NCBI RefSeq assembly: GCF_020786625.1
Contig: NZ_JAJGRC010000001.1
Location: forward strand, 1,266,946 to 1,330,945
Length of the DNA: 64,000 bases
Direction of reading: 5' to 3'
Origin: Salinicoccus sp. RF5
GTDB lineage: Bacteria > Bacillota > Bacilli > Staphylococcales > Salinicoccaceae
Under the pieces are notes generated by a model. It did no database searches. It was not told the origin of the DNA and saw only the letters and a list, made by a program, of their open reading frames with translations. The position numbers and the translations under genes are program-made. This document shows, one piece after another, positions 53,342-62,320 of this stretch. The first letter of the stretch is position 1, and each line of letters starts with the position of its first letter.

Positions 53342-54922
53342 TCACTTCCCTTTATCCGAAAGTAATTTATTTTTCAACTGCAATAGCTCCTGAAATTCCT
53401 GATCGAGTTCTTCAGTTGATTCCAAACTTAATTTTCCAAGAACTTCAGTAATTTTATTTTCGATTACAAGCAGTTCTTGTTTATTTGTATCAGCTGCGGG
53501 GTTTGGTGAAAAATTTTTATAGTGTTCATAAGTGCCATCAAAAATATTCAATTCCTCATCTTCTATAGAAAATATCCGATTGGCGATATTATTAACAAAT
53601 ACACGGTCATGAGATACGAAAAGGAGTGTGCCTTCATAATCGATTAATAGTTCTTCTAATGCTTCAACTGCTTCAATATCTAGAAAATTTGTTGGTTCAT
53701 CGAGTATAAGCATATTATTGTCGCTAACAAAAATTTTTGCAAAAGCAACTTTCACTCGCTCCCCACCACTTAATACATTGACAGTCTTATACACGTCATC
53801 ACGAAAGAAATGTAATCTCGCAAGCACTGTCCTTACTGTTGTCTCATCTTGAATCGAAGTAGACATCACATTATCTAAAATCGATTTCTGTTTATCCAAA
53901 ACATCTAAATTCTGACTGAAATAGCCGAGTTTAACAGCAGGAGAGACAGTAATACCAGTTTCTTCTTTCAAAATATATTTGATTAGCGTTGTTTTCCCCG
54001 TACCACTATTACCAATTAAAGCAACTTTGTCTCCACCTTTTATATAAAAATCTGCAGGCTCCCAAAGTGTACGTTGGCCAACTTTTCCACCAATATGTTC
54101 TCCGCGTATAATAAACCTTCCATAGAGGGCTTCAGAGCTTGATATATCCATTTTTATTTTAGGATATTCACGAACCTTTTCCACTTTTTCTAGCTTATCA
54201 ATCCTTGTTTCAATGGATTTGGCTGTCTGTTGTAACTTTTTTTGCTTTTTCGCAAAGTAAGGTTTAGCACCAGTAATTTTTGCTTCAGAAGTACTTATAT
54301 TTTTTGGTTTTTTAGTGGCACGATTTGCTTTTCTCTCTTTTTTAGCAAGAGCTTGCTCTAGTTGCTGTTTTTTCTGCATATAGTTTTCATAAGCCGCTTC
54401 TTGCTGTCTAATTTTCAAGTCTTTTTGGGCAACATAATCGGAATAATTCCCTTTATAGACATTTAGTCTTCCATCATCAATTTCCCAAATGGTGTCACAA
54501 ATCGCATCTAAGAAAGCACGATCATGGGAAACGGTGATGATTGCTCCTTGGAATCGGTGGAGTGCTTTTTCAAGCTTTTCTATTTTCTCTGTATCCAGAT
54601 TTGTAGTAGGCTCATCTGCAAGTAATAAATCCGCCTTCTCTGCAAGTGCAGTATCTATATAGCTTTGTGTTATTTCTCCACCACTTTGAACTGTATTTGT
54701 CTGTTTCAGCTGTGGGAGAAGCGTGATGGTAGCCTCACCGTTAACCATTCCTTGTTCTATTCGTTTTTTCCCTGCGATTATTTCAAGGAGACTCGTTTTA
54801 CCCGTCCCATTCTTTCCAACAAGTCCAATACGTTCTTTTGCTTGCACTTGTAATAGAGGGATTTCAAAGAGCGTTCGATCCCGGATTCCAAATTTTAGTT
54901 GTTTGATTTCTTTAATAAACAT
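53342..54922 (-). CDS. ABC-F ribosomal protection protein, Vga class (streptogramin A/pleuromutilin/lincosamide resistance)
   Basis: 526-aa soluble twin-ATPase with no membrane domain. ABC1 has 'GLVGKNGTGKTSL' and 'LLADEPTTNLD'. The inter-domain antibiotic-resistance linker includes 'ATKKPKNISTSEAKITGAKPYF' and 'KQKKLQQTAKSIETRIDKLE', close to Vga(A). ABC2 has 'LIGNSGTGKTTLIKYIL', 'KSILDNVMSTSIQDETTVRTVLARLHFFRDDV' and 'LDEPTNFLDIEAVEALEELL', closer to Vga(B). A basic/acidic C-terminal extension follows. Length matches Vga(A)/Vga(E). The start ATG 54922 has GGAG at 8 nt. Base composition is far more AT-rich than its neighbours, suggesting acquisition, and an attenuator-type leader precedes it. 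Confidence 0.92.
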   Translation of the reverse strand: MFIKEIKQLKFGIRDRTLFEIPLLQVQAKERIGLVGKNGTGKTSLLEIIAGKKRIEQGMVNGEATITLLPQLKQTNTVQSGGEITQSYIDTALAEKADLLLADEPTTNLDTEKIEKLEKALHRFQGAIITVSHDRAFLDAICDTIWEIDDGRLNVYKGNYSDYVAQKDLKIRQQEAAYENYMQKKQQLEQALAKKERKANRATKKPKNISTSEAKITGAKPYFAKKQKKLQQTAKSIETRIDKLEKVEKVREYPKIKMDISSSEALYGRFIIRGEHIGGKVGQRTLWEPADFYIKGGDKVALIGNSGTGKTTLIKYILKEETGITVSPAVKLGYFSQNLDVLDKQKSILDNVMSTSIQDETTVRTVLARLHFFRDDVYKTVNVLSGGERVKVAFAKIFVSDNNMLILDEPTNFLDIEAVEALEELLIDYEGTLLFVSHDRVFVNNIANRIFSIEDEELNIFDGTYEHYKNFSPNPAADTNKQELLVIENKITEVLGKLSLESTEELDQEFQELLQLKNKLLSDKGK

Positions 54923-54948
54923 ATATTTACATCTCCATTTCCGGACAC

Positions 54949-54983
54949 AAAAAAAGCCCCTTCTGATTTTTTCAGAATAGGAG
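54949..54983 (-). terminator. Attenuator terminator in the leader of the Vga-like gene
   Basis: Minus strand TTCTGA-AAAAA-TCAGAA, extended outward by C-G pairs, then CTTTTTTT. It ends ~27 nt before the start codon and upstream of its ribosome site, so it would stop transcription before the coding region. Confidence 0.75.
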
Positions 54984-55032
54984 ACAACAAATAAAGCCAA
55001 GGGTATCCCTTAGTTGAAATCAGTTCCATTAT

Positions 55033-55141
55033 CTAATCCTATTCCGAAACAAGAAAATCAGGCATGATAAATAAGCAAGCATTTCTGCTTCTCATACAAT
55101 ACACCGTTTCTTGAATTAGTTTTGCTTATAAATAGGATTAG
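55033..55141 (-). promoter_or_regulatory. 5' leader with long-range stem and short ORFs (antibiotic-responsive attenuation)
   Basis: CTAATCCTATT (55033-55043) and its exact complement AATAGGATTAG (55131-55141) can form an 11-bp stem around ~87 nt. The enclosed minus-strand RNA holds an 18-codon ORF (MRSRNACLFIMPDFLVSE). MRN-stop lies at the 5' side and another ATG follows the 3' arm. This resembles ribosome-mediated attenuation known for vga(A) and other ABC-F genes. 55182-55422 holds no gene that I can see. Confidence 0.6.
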
Positions 55142-55308
55142 TTGCGCATGTTCCCTTGGTTCACCCTTTCAAACAATAGTACACTTTGTATTTTATCATA
55201 AATTCACCTAAATAGAAAGGTCCCCTCAATCCATACTCCGTCTTTTAAAAACACAACCGGTTCTAGATAAATTGGATGTTCTTTTCCTTTTAGACATAAA
55301 AACCCCCT

Positions 55309-55337
55309 TCAGACAATCATATCCAAAGGGGGGGAAA
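55309..55337 (-). terminator. Terminator of glmS
   Basis: Minus strand CCCCCTT...AAGGGGG followed by TTTTTATG, about 90 nt after the glmS stop. Confidence 0.7.
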
Positions 55338-55422
55338 CGGTATAAGTTTTCATAAACATTTAATTTTTTAAACGGGCGAACTTTATTTTAAATCTACAGG
55401 AAGTTATTTTCCTTACTTTATA

Positions 55423-57225
55423 CTATTCAACCGTTACAGATTTCGCCAGGTTGCGCGGCTTGTCTACATCGTTGCCGCGGTGCAGTGCTGCATAGTAGGC
55501 GATGAACTGGTACACGACTACGGATACGAGTGGTGTAAGCATCTCATGGACGCGCGGGATGACGTATGTGTCGCCTTCCTGGTCCAATCCTTCCATGGAC
55601 ACCAGGCATACTTTGGCGCCGCGTGCTTCTACTTCCTGCGCATTGCCGCGGATGTTCAGGTTCACCTTCTCCTGTGTAGCGAGTGCAAAGACCGGGGTGT
55701 TCTCTTCAATCAGTGCAATCGTACCGTGCTTGAGCTCCCCGCCGGCGAATCCTTCTGCCTGGATATAGGAGATTTCCTTGAGCTTGAGGGCGCCTTCGAG
55801 TCCGACATAGTAGTCCATCGTCCTTCCGATGAAGAATGCATTGCGCGTCGTCTCAAGGTACTCGTTGACGATCTGCTCAATCGCGGGCGCATCGTCAATG
55901 ATGGCTGTGATGGCCGTCGTGACTTTGGCAAGCTCCTGCATCAGGTTGATTTCCGTACCCTTGCCAAGCTCTCTTGCCGCTACCTGGGCCAGGATGGAGA
56001 GGACGGCAATCTGAGCGGTATAGGCCTTCGTTGAAGCGACGGCAATCTCAGGTCCCGCATGCAGGGTGAGTGTCTGGTCTGCTTCCCTTGAAAGCGTGGA
56101 GCCCGGTACGTTCGTCACTGTCAGGGATTTGTGGCCAAGCTTCTTGATTTCAACCAGTACGGCACGGCTGTCTGCAGTCTCACCGGATTGTGAGATGAAG
56201 ATGAAGAGCGGTTTCTCCGACAGCATTGGCGTATTATATACGAATTCCGAAGCGACATGTACTTCCGTCGGCACGCCTGCCCATTTCTCAAAGAATTCCT
56301 TGCCGATCAGACCTGCATGATAGCTGGTTCCGGCAGCGATGACATAGATGCGGTCGGAGTCTTTCAGCTGGTTGATGATTTCGGGATCAATCTTGAGGTT
56401 CTCGTCTTCATCCTGATACTCCTGGATGATCTTGCGCATTGCAGCCGGCTGATCGTTGATCTCCTTGAGCATGTAGTGGTCATATGTGCCCTTCTCGGTA
56501 TCACTTTCATCGATTTCTGCAATATAGGATTCCCGATCCACTTCTTTGCCGGTCTTATCCTTGATGATGATTTCATCTCTCTTGAGCAGTACAACTTCGC
56601 CGTCCATCAGTTCGACGAATTCATTCGTCTGCTGCAGCATCGCCATGGCATCGGAAGTGATGACATTGAAGCCATCGCCTCTGCCGAGCAGCAGTGGGGA
56701 TTTGTTCTTTGCAGCATAGATGACATCCGGCTCTTCCTCATCCAGCAGCCCGATTGCATATGAACCATGGAGGATATCCAGTGTCTTAGTGAATGCCTCC
56801 TCTGTAGAGAGTCCTTCCTGTGCGAACTTGGACATGATTTCAACTATGATTTCAGTATCAGTACTTGAAACAAGCTCCACATCAGGGATATGCTCCTGTC
56901 TGACCTGTTCATAGTTTTCGATGACGCCATTATGGACAAGCGTGAAACGTCCGTCAGCACTCTGGTGCGGGTGTGCATTCTTGACGTTCGGCACACCGTG
57001 TGTCGCCCATCTTGTATGGCCGATGCCCACTGTAGCATCAAAGTCGCCATCGACTTTCTCTCTGAGATCTTTGATCCTTCCCTTTTCCTTGAAGACTTTC
57101 ACTTCATTATCGTCCCTGACCCCGATGCCTGCAGAGTCGTAGCCACGGTACTCCATCTTCTCAAGCCCGTACAGCAATATTTCCTTCACATCTTTATTTC
57201 CAATATATCCAACGATTCCACACAT
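55423..57225 (-). CDS. glmS: Glutamine--fructose-6-phosphate aminotransferase (isomerizing)
   Basis: 600-aa enzyme making glucosamine-6-phosphate, the entry to cell-wall amino sugars. The N-terminal glutaminase has nucleophile Cys2 ('[12 protein letters not shown]') and 'HTRWATHG'. Two SIS domains follow ('[20 protein letters not shown]', '[13 protein letters not shown]', '[44 protein letters not shown]'), with a C-terminal '[15 protein letters not shown]'-like tail. AAAGGG precedes ATG 57225. A glmS ribozyme occupies the leader. Confidence 0.97.
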   Translation of the reverse strand: MCGIVGYIGNKDVKEILLYGLEKMEYRGYDSAGIGVRDDNEVKVFKEKGRIKDLREKVDGDFDATVGIGHTRWATHGVPNVKNAHPHQSADGRFTLVHNGVIENYEQVRQEHIPDVELVSSTDTEIIVEIMSKFAQEGLSTEEAFTKTLDILHGSYAIGLLDEEEPDVIYAAKNKSPLLLGRGDGFNVITSDAMAMLQQTNEFVELMDGEVVLLKRDEIIIKDKTGKEVDRESYIAEIDESDTEKGTYDHYMLKEINDQPAAMRKIIQEYQDEDENLKIDPEIINQLKDSDRIYVIAAGTSYHAGLIGKEFFEKWAGVPTEVHVASEFVYNTPMLSEKPLFIFISQSGETADSRAVLVEIKKLGHKSLTVTNVPGSTLSREADQTLTLHAGPEIAVASTKAYTAQIAVLSILAQVAARELGKGTEINLMQELAKVTTAITAIIDDAPAIEQIVNEYLETTRNAFFIGRTMDYYVGLEGALKLKEISYIQAEGFAGGELKHGTIALIEENTPVFALATQEKVNLNIRGNAQEVEARGAKVCLVSMEGLDQEGDTYVIPRVHEMLTPLVSVVVYQFIAYYAALHRGNDVDKPRNLAKSVTVE

Positions 57226-57267
57226 TAAAAAACGCCCTTTCTCTCTCTTATTATATTTAGTTATCTT

Positions 57268-57403
57268 TTGCCAGTGCTCTGTCCCGTCGGTCACCCGACG
57301 GCTTTAACAGCTGGCCTTACGAATACTTCAGTATCCGGGACAGTATCCGCCGATGATCGATCACTGTCCTCCTCGTCAGCAAGCCGATGCTTGCCCAGGC
57401 GCT
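57268..57403 (-). ncRNA. glmS ribozyme/riboswitch
   Basis: Minus-strand leader with the core AGCGCC (57403-57398; expected cleavage between A57403 and G57402). The pairing segment GCAAGC..GCTTGC, 'TGACGAGG', ATCGATC, 'TCGGCGGAT' and 'CCCGG' follow, with ACTGTCC pairing to GGACAGT. The peripheral GCCAG...CTGGC stem (to ~57270) closes the 3' domain. Glucosamine-6-phosphate-triggered self-cleavage lowers glmS mRNA in relatives. The remaining leader to 57557 holds the promoter and the glmM terminator. Confidence 0.93.
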
Positions 57404-57518
57404 ATTCCGATTTATAGTATACCTATACCCTACCCTCCTTATTCTTCACCATCCACATTGTAAGGGATACCAGTCCATACTTCAATAGAATCATGCATTT
57501 ATCATATATTTTGGAAGA

Positions 57519-57550
57519 AAAAACCTCCAACCCGGAGGTTGGAGGTTTTT
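57519..57550 (-). terminator. Terminator of the cdaA-cdaR-glmM operon
   Basis: AAAAACCTCCAACC / GGTTGGAGGTTTTT, ~13-bp stem with T/A tracts. It allows glmS to be transcribed on its own. Confidence 0.88.
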
Positions 57551-57557
57551 GTCATCA

Positions 57558-58907
57558 TTAGTCGAGACCCATTTCTGCCTGGACCACTTCAGCGATGTCA
57601 TTGCTGTATTGTCTTGCCAGTTCTTCCGTCTCCGCTTCCACCATTACGCGGACAAGCGGTTCCGTGCCTGACGCTCTGACGAGGACGCGTCCGTTGCCGT
57701 CCATCTCTTTTTCGACTGCTTCGATCTTTTCGGCCACCAGTGCGTTATTCGCCACGTTATATTTATCTGTAACACGTATATTCACAAGCTCCTGAGGGAA
57801 TGTTTCCACCTGACCTGCGAGTTCACTCAGTGTCTTACCTGAGGACTTGATGATGGATGCGAGGTGGAGGCCGGTCAGCAGGCCGTCTCCCGTCGTATTG
57901 TAATCCATCATGATGATGTGGCCGGATTGTTCGCCACCAAGGCTGTAGCCACCTGACCGCATCTCTTCCACGACGTAACGGTCACCGACTTTCGTCTTGT
58001 CACTCTTCAGGCCATGTGCCTCGAGTGCCTTGTAGAAGCCCAGGTTGCTCATTACAGTAGATACGACCATATCATCCTTCAGCATGCCTTCAGACTTCAT
58101 GTGCTGGGCCAGAAGGAACATGATCTTGTCGCCATCTACGATGTTCCCTTTTTCATCCACTGCAATGATCCTGTCGCCATCTCCATCAAAGGCAAATCCA
58201 AAATCACAGGATTCCTCCTTGACGAGTTCGACGATCTTTTCAGGATTGGTGGAACCGACACCGGCGTTGATATTTGTACCGTCCGGGTTGCAGCCTACAG
58301 TAACGGTATCCGCTTCAAGATCCCCAAAAAGGTATGGCGCAAGAGAATAGGTGGAGCCGTGGGCACCATCGAGCGCAATTTTCATGCCTTCGAAATCCTC
58401 ATCGACTGTCGACTTGAGGTAGCTTACATATTTCTGGCCGCCTTCATAGTAGTCGGATTTATTGCCCAGGTCGGCACCCGTAGGCCTTGGCAATGTATCT
58501 TCCTCCATGTCCAGAAGTTTTTCAATTTCGGCCTCCTGGTCATCAGTGAGCTTGAATCCATCCGCACCGAAGAACTTGATGCCGTTATCTCCTACAGGAT
58601 TATGGGAAGCAGAGATCATGACTCCCGCATCCGCCTCCATCTCCTTCGTCAGGTATGCGACGCCCGGCGTGGAAATGATGCCGAGCCTCATGACTTCCGC
58701 TCCGATGGAGAGCAGTCCGGCTACAAGTGCCGACTCGAGCATCTCTCCTGAAATACGCGTGTCGCGCCCAACCAGTACCGTCTTATTCTCACTTTTCTGT
58801 CCTGCCAGTACGTAACCGCCGAATCTTCCCAACTTGAATGCAAGTTCCGGGGTCAGTTCAGTATTTGCTACACCTCTTACTCCATCAGTTCCAAAATATT
58901 TACCCAT
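57558..58907 (-). CDS. glmM: Phosphoglucosamine mutase
   Basis: 449-aa enzyme converting glucosamine-6-P to glucosamine-1-P. The phospho-Ser is 101 in '[17 protein letters not shown]'; the metal site is '[12 protein letters not shown]', the sugar loop '[10 protein letters not shown]' and the phosphate loop '[16 protein letters not shown]'. AAAGGAG precedes the ATG. It is third in the conserved cdaA-cdaR-glmM cluster. Confidence 0.97.
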   Translation of the reverse strand: MGKYFGTDGVRGVANTELTPELAFKLGRFGGYVLAGQKSENKTVLVGRDTRISGEMLESALVAGLLSIGAEVMRLGIISTPGVAYLTKEMEADAGVMISASHNPVGDNGIKFFGADGFKLTDDQEAEIEKLLDMEEDTLPRPTGADLGNKSDYYEGGQKYVSYLKSTVDEDFEGMKIALDGAHGSTYSLAPYLFGDLEADTVTVGCNPDGTNINAGVGSTNPEKIVELVKEESCDFGFAFDGDGDRIIAVDEKGNIVDGDKIMFLLAQHMKSEGMLKDDMVVSTVMSNLGFYKALEAHGLKSDKTKVGDRYVVEEMRSGGYSLGGEQSGHIIMMDYNTTGDGLLTGLHLASIIKSSGKTLSELAGQVETFPQELVNIRVTDKYNVANNALVAEKIEAVEKEMDGNGRVLVRASGTEPLVRVMVEAETEELARQYSNDIAEVVQAEMGLD

Positions 58908-58934
58908 GACGTTCTCCTTTTTTTATGCAATATA

Positions 58935-59876
58935 TTATCCGTTATTCTGCTTAACTTCTATATCCGCCCGAAGAACCGCAGGTTCTGTCCTGTCGACGTC
59001 TTCAGGCACATCGATATCCACGTCCTGTGTAGTGGATTCGTCAAGACCTTCCACATCCACTTCGACATTTATCTCTTCGAGCTCCTCCAATACCTCTTTT
59101 GTCCCGTAGACTTCTACAGTATCATAATTGAGCCCGACATCTTCCAAAGTGTAGCCTTCTTCGACTTCACCGTTCACTTCATAATTCACAGAGACTTCCT
59201 TGCTCCGTTCCTCGACATTTATTTCCACTCGTACATGCGTCGGGTCGATACGGACATCAAGTTTGTTGAATTGTGTATCAAATACGCTTACTTCTGCTTC
59301 TTCCACACGATCTTCAGTGATTCTTGCATTGTCGTTCAAGGTGGCCCGTACATACTGTATACGGTTCATTTCACTTTCTCCACCCATCACAGTAACAGTT
59401 TCGGGTTCAATCTGTACAGATTCAAGATCATGATTTGGCCCGACACGGCTTTCACTGACTTCCGCCTGCACTTCAAATGTCCGCGTCACCAGTTCCTGTA
59501 TATTCACATTTGCAGTTTCCGGCACTACTTCAGCAGTTACATTCTCAGGCAATCCATCTACTGTGAAATGCTCTTCATATTCACCGACTTCCCGATTCCT
59601 GAGGTCCAGAAAGACTTCGAAATCCCGGGTGGTCTGAAGCCGCTTCACATTGGATGTGTTGCCGAAAAGCTGAACATTGACCTGATCGGGAGCCCCGGAT
59701 ATATAATGTTTTTCATCATCATAAAGCACTTCCACCGGCATGCCCTCGATCACTTCCGATTCAGGTGATTCTCCATTCGAAGCAAGAAATTCATCGAAGA
59801 CATCATTGACCGACAGAAACATGAACAGTGCCAGCAGCAGCGCGACAAACCTTAATCCCCATTTACTTTCTAGCAA
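58935..59876 (-). CDS. cdaR: CdaR, YbbR-domain regulator of diadenylate cyclase
   Basis: 313 aa from a TTG start at 59876 (GGGGG, 8 nt), overlapping the cdaA end by 14 bp. There is one N-terminal helix (~7-24) and then four YbbR-type beta repeats outside the membrane ('GMPVEVLYDDEKHYISGAPDQVNVQLFG', 'NVTAEVVPETANVNIQEL' and others). It binds and modulates CdaA in relatives. The rare TTG start may limit its synthesis relative to CdaA. Confidence 0.93.
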   Translation of the reverse strand: MLESKWGLRFVALLLALFMFLSVNDVFDEFLASNGESPESEVIEGMPVEVLYDDEKHYISGAPDQVNVQLFGNTSNVKRLQTTRDFEVFLDLRNREVGEYEEHFTVDGLPENVTAEVVPETANVNIQELVTRTFEVQAEVSESRVGPNHDLESVQIEPETVTVMGGESEMNRIQYVRATLNDNARITEDRVEEAEVSVFDTQFNKLDVRIDPTHVRVEINVEERSKEVSVNYEVNGEVEEGYTLEDVGLNYDTVEVYGTKEVLEELEEINVEVDVEGLDESTTQDVDIDVPEDVDRTEPAVLRADIEVKQNNG

Positions 59877-60687
59877 ACAGACCGCCCCCTTCCTTCAACG
59901 GTGGAAGAATGCTCCAATGTGACTTGAGCAGTTCGTCAAGTTCATCAAGCGATATTTCTTTTGTCAGCTTACTGTCATAGGTGACGGATATGTTGCCCGT
60001 CTCCTCTGAGACGACGACCGTAAATGCATCAGTCACTTCAGACAGCCCGACGGCTGCACGGTGTCGGGTACCAAGGTTCTTGGCGATCTTGCTGCTGTCC
60101 GACAGCGGCAGATAGCTGGCCGCTGTAGCGATCTTGTCCCCCTGTATGATCATTGCACCATCGTGGAGGGGGGTATTCGGGATGAAAATGTTGATCAGGA
60201 GTTCTGAAGTGATGTTTCCATTGATCGGTATGCCGGTCTCTATATAGTCTTTCAGTCCCGTTTCCTTTTCAAACACAATCAGCGCACCGATGCGCCGCTT
60301 GGCCATGTACCTGACGGATTTCACCATCGCTTCCCTCAGCTTGTCCTGCTCAGTTGTGGAGCTTGCACTCCCATTGGTGCGGAACAGGCTGCCACGTCCG
60401 AGCTGCTCAAGTGCGCGCCTCAGCTCAGGCTGGAAGATGACGATGATTGCAAGGAAACCCCATTCCAGGACAGTATCGAACATCTGCGTCGTTGTCGTCA
60501 AATCGAAAAAGTTACTGATTGATCGGCCGATGAGGATGAGAAATATCCCTTTTATCAGCTGGATGGCCTTTGTGCCCTTCATTACAGTAATCAGAAGATA
60601 TATTACATACCATACAATCAGCAGATCGACAATACTTGCTATTATGGTTGCCGTAGTGACATTTTCAAAAAAATTGCCTGTCTGCAT
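59863..60687 (-). CDS. cdaA: Diadenylate cyclase CdaA
   Basis: 274-aa membrane enzyme making c-di-AMP from two ATP. Three N-terminal helices (~15-85) are followed by the DAC domain with Asp176-Gly-Ala ('LHDGAMII') and Arg208-His-Arg ('LGTRHRAAVGLSE'), both intact. c-di-AMP controls K+ and osmolyte uptake and wall integrity, which matters in a salt-tolerant host. GAGGGAC precedes the ATG. It is first in cdaA-cdaR-glmM. Confidence 0.97.
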   Translation of the reverse strand: MQTGNFFENVTTATIIASIVDLLIVWYVIYLLITVMKGTKAIQLIKGIFLILIGRSISNFFDLTTTTQMFDTVLEWGFLAIIVIFQPELRRALEQLGRGSLFRTNGSASSTTEQDKLREAMVKSVRYMAKRRIGALIVFEKETGLKDYIETGIPINGNITSELLINIFIPNTPLHDGAMIIQGDKIATAASYLPLSDSSKIAKNLGTRHRAAVGLSEVTDAFTVVVSEETGNISVTYDSKLTKEISLDELDELLKSHWSILPPLKEGGGLFARK

Positions 60688-60709
60688 AATGCGTCCCTCA
60701 CTTAATCAT

Positions 60710-61657
60710 TCATATGGACCCAAGTCTCTTCTCCAATTCTTCATGAATATTGGAAAGGACTTCGTCTTGTCTGATCATCTCCACATCAGTTCCAAGACCC
60801 TTGAATCTTTTTTCTGCTTCTCTTATATTTCCATTCCTATACTTTGCGTAGCTGTCGAGCAGCTGCATTACCGGAAGTCCCGACTCCGATACCATTGCTT
60901 CGAGTGCTTCCGTCTTGCCGAGCATCGCGAGGTTTTTCCCTTCAAGGAGGGAAAGCTCGTCCTTCCTGTAGTCGATATTAAGCATCCTGGAATGCTTTTT
61001 GATGCGTGCCACGAAACGGGAAGAAGTAAAGTATTCCCCAGCCTTATGATAGCACTGTGCCACCTCAAACAGGATTCTTATGACCACTAGGTCAAAATCG
61101 GAAAAACGAAGGATGGTATAGAGCGTATCTTCCAGCAGGTCGAGTGATGCTTCGTACGAGTCCTCCTCAACCAGTAATTCCACTTTGAGGATCACTGCGT
61201 CGATATAGGCCTGGTTGATTGAGACGGTCGACAGCAGTTCAAGCGCCCGGTCAATATGTACCCTCAGCTTCCTCCGGTCTCCCGTATGTTTGAAGTACTT
61301 GGCATAAAGAAGATGGACACGCCCGCTGTCTGGTGCTGGAATCTGTTCCACCTCTTCATATTCCTTCTCTATGAAATAGTGGAGCGACGAATAGTCCCCC
61401 TGCTCCATCTTCTGTTCATAATAGGCGATTTCACGCAGAATCTCCACATCATTATAACGGAAGTGGGAAACTTCCTGCATAAAATCGTTGACCGAACAGT
61501 TGAGCCTTTCGCTCAATTTGATCAATACATTGGTTGAAGGGTGCACGCTTCCCTTTTCGATCAGGCTCAAATATGTCCTGGAAATGATGCCGTCTGCCAA
61601 CTCTTCCTGTGTAAGGTTGTTATTATTGCGTATTTCCTTGATCCGCTGTCCGATCAT
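60710..61657 (-). CDS. XRE-family regulator with C-terminal TPR-like helices (RRNPP-like)
   Basis: 315 aa. The N-terminal XRE HTH (~4-58) is 'RIKEIRNNNNLTQEELADGIISRTYLSLIEKGSVHPSTNVLIKLSERL'. The rest is all-helical TPR-like repeats ('HLLYAKYFKHTGDRRKLRVHIDRALELL', 'VVIRILFEVAQCYHKAGEYFTSSRFV'). This layout is shared by Rgg/PlcR-type peptide-sensing regulators and by MutR-like proteins. No cognate peptide gene was recognised near it. It ends 22 bp upstream of the cdaA start, on the same strand. Confidence 0.82.
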   Translation of the reverse strand: MIGQRIKEIRNNNNLTQEELADGIISRTYLSLIEKGSVHPSTNVLIKLSERLNCSVNDFMQEVSHFRYNDVEILREIAYYEQKMEQGDYSSLHYFIEKEYEEVEQIPAPDSGRVHLLYAKYFKHTGDRRKLRVHIDRALELLSTVSINQAYIDAVILKVELLVEEDSYEASLDLLEDTLYTILRFSDFDLVVIRILFEVAQCYHKAGEYFTSSRFVARIKKHSRMLNIDYRKDELSLLEGKNLAMLGKTEALEAMVSESGLPVMQLLDSYAKYRNGNIREAEKRFKGLGTDVEMIRQDEVLSNIHEELEKRLGSI

Positions 61658-61820
61658 AATGGTGCCCCTTTCACTGTCTTAACAGTTCCATCATACCAAA
61701 ATGGCAAAAATGCAACAAATGTTACAAGTGTGATCAAGCAAATATTATCGATGTTCATTTTATTGACATCGCTTTTATACTTAATCATACTATAAATATA
61801 CATTATAAGGGGTGTTCTAC

Positions 61821-62276
61821 ATGAAAAAATTATTGGTTATCGATAACCTCGCCCAACTGAAAAGCGTAAGTGACCCTTTCAGGATCCAGCTCATGACCAT
61901 GCTTGCAGAGAATCCGAAAACCGGCCAGATGCTTGCTGATGAGCTCGACATCCCGCGGGCCAAAATCCATTACCATCTGAATGAACTTCTTAAGAATGGG
62001 ATTATTCATGTAGTGAAGACCGAGGAAAAGAACAGCATCATCCAGAAGTTCTATGAGCCTGTAGCCAAAAAGGTCGTTCCCAACATCGATCTTCTGAAAT
62101 ACAGTGCTGATGAAAAGAAAAAGGACAGCATGTCCTATAATTTGAGGATGAAGGAAGACGATCTCAAGCAGTTCAAGAAGGAACTGAAGAATTTCGTGAA
62201 GGATAATTCGGAGAAAAAAGGAAGCAAAAATACAAAGGACTACAAGGTCCAGATTCTGCCCATAGGGGAAGACTAG
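61821..62276 (+). CDS. ArsR/HTH_20-type winged-helix regulator
   Basis: 151 aa; ATG 61821 follows AGGGGTG. The N-terminal wHTH is 'LAQLKSVSDPFRIQLMTMLAENPKTGQMLADELDIPRAKIHYHLNELLKNGIIHVVKTEEKNSIIQKFYEPVAKKVV'. The C-terminal ~60 residues are a charged, Lys-rich helical tail. No cysteine metal site is present, so metal sensing is unlikely. It is divergent from the XRE-TPR gene. Effector unknown. Confidence 0.88.
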   Translation: MKKLLVIDNLAQLKSVSDPFRIQLMTMLAENPKTGQMLADELDIPRAKIHYHLNELLKNGIIHVVKTEEKNSIIQKFYEPVAKKVVPNIDLLKYSADEKKKDSMSYNLRMKEDDLKQFKKELKNFVKDNSEKKGSKNTKDYKVQILPIGED

Positions 62277-62284
62277 CCATTAAA

Positions 62285-62317
62285 GAACTGCATCCCGCGA
62301 GAGATGCAGTTCCTTTT
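62285..62317. terminator. Bidirectional terminator
   Basis: GAACTGCATC-CCGCGAGA-GATGCAGTTC followed by CTTTTT; it separates the regulator from the converging arginase gene. Confidence 0.85.
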
Positions 62318-62320
62318 TGC

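Noticed and set aside
54923..55000. 26-residue N-terminal extension of the ABC-F protein
   Set aside because: It reads through the attenuator terminator and lacks a ribosome site; GGAG fits ATG 54922.
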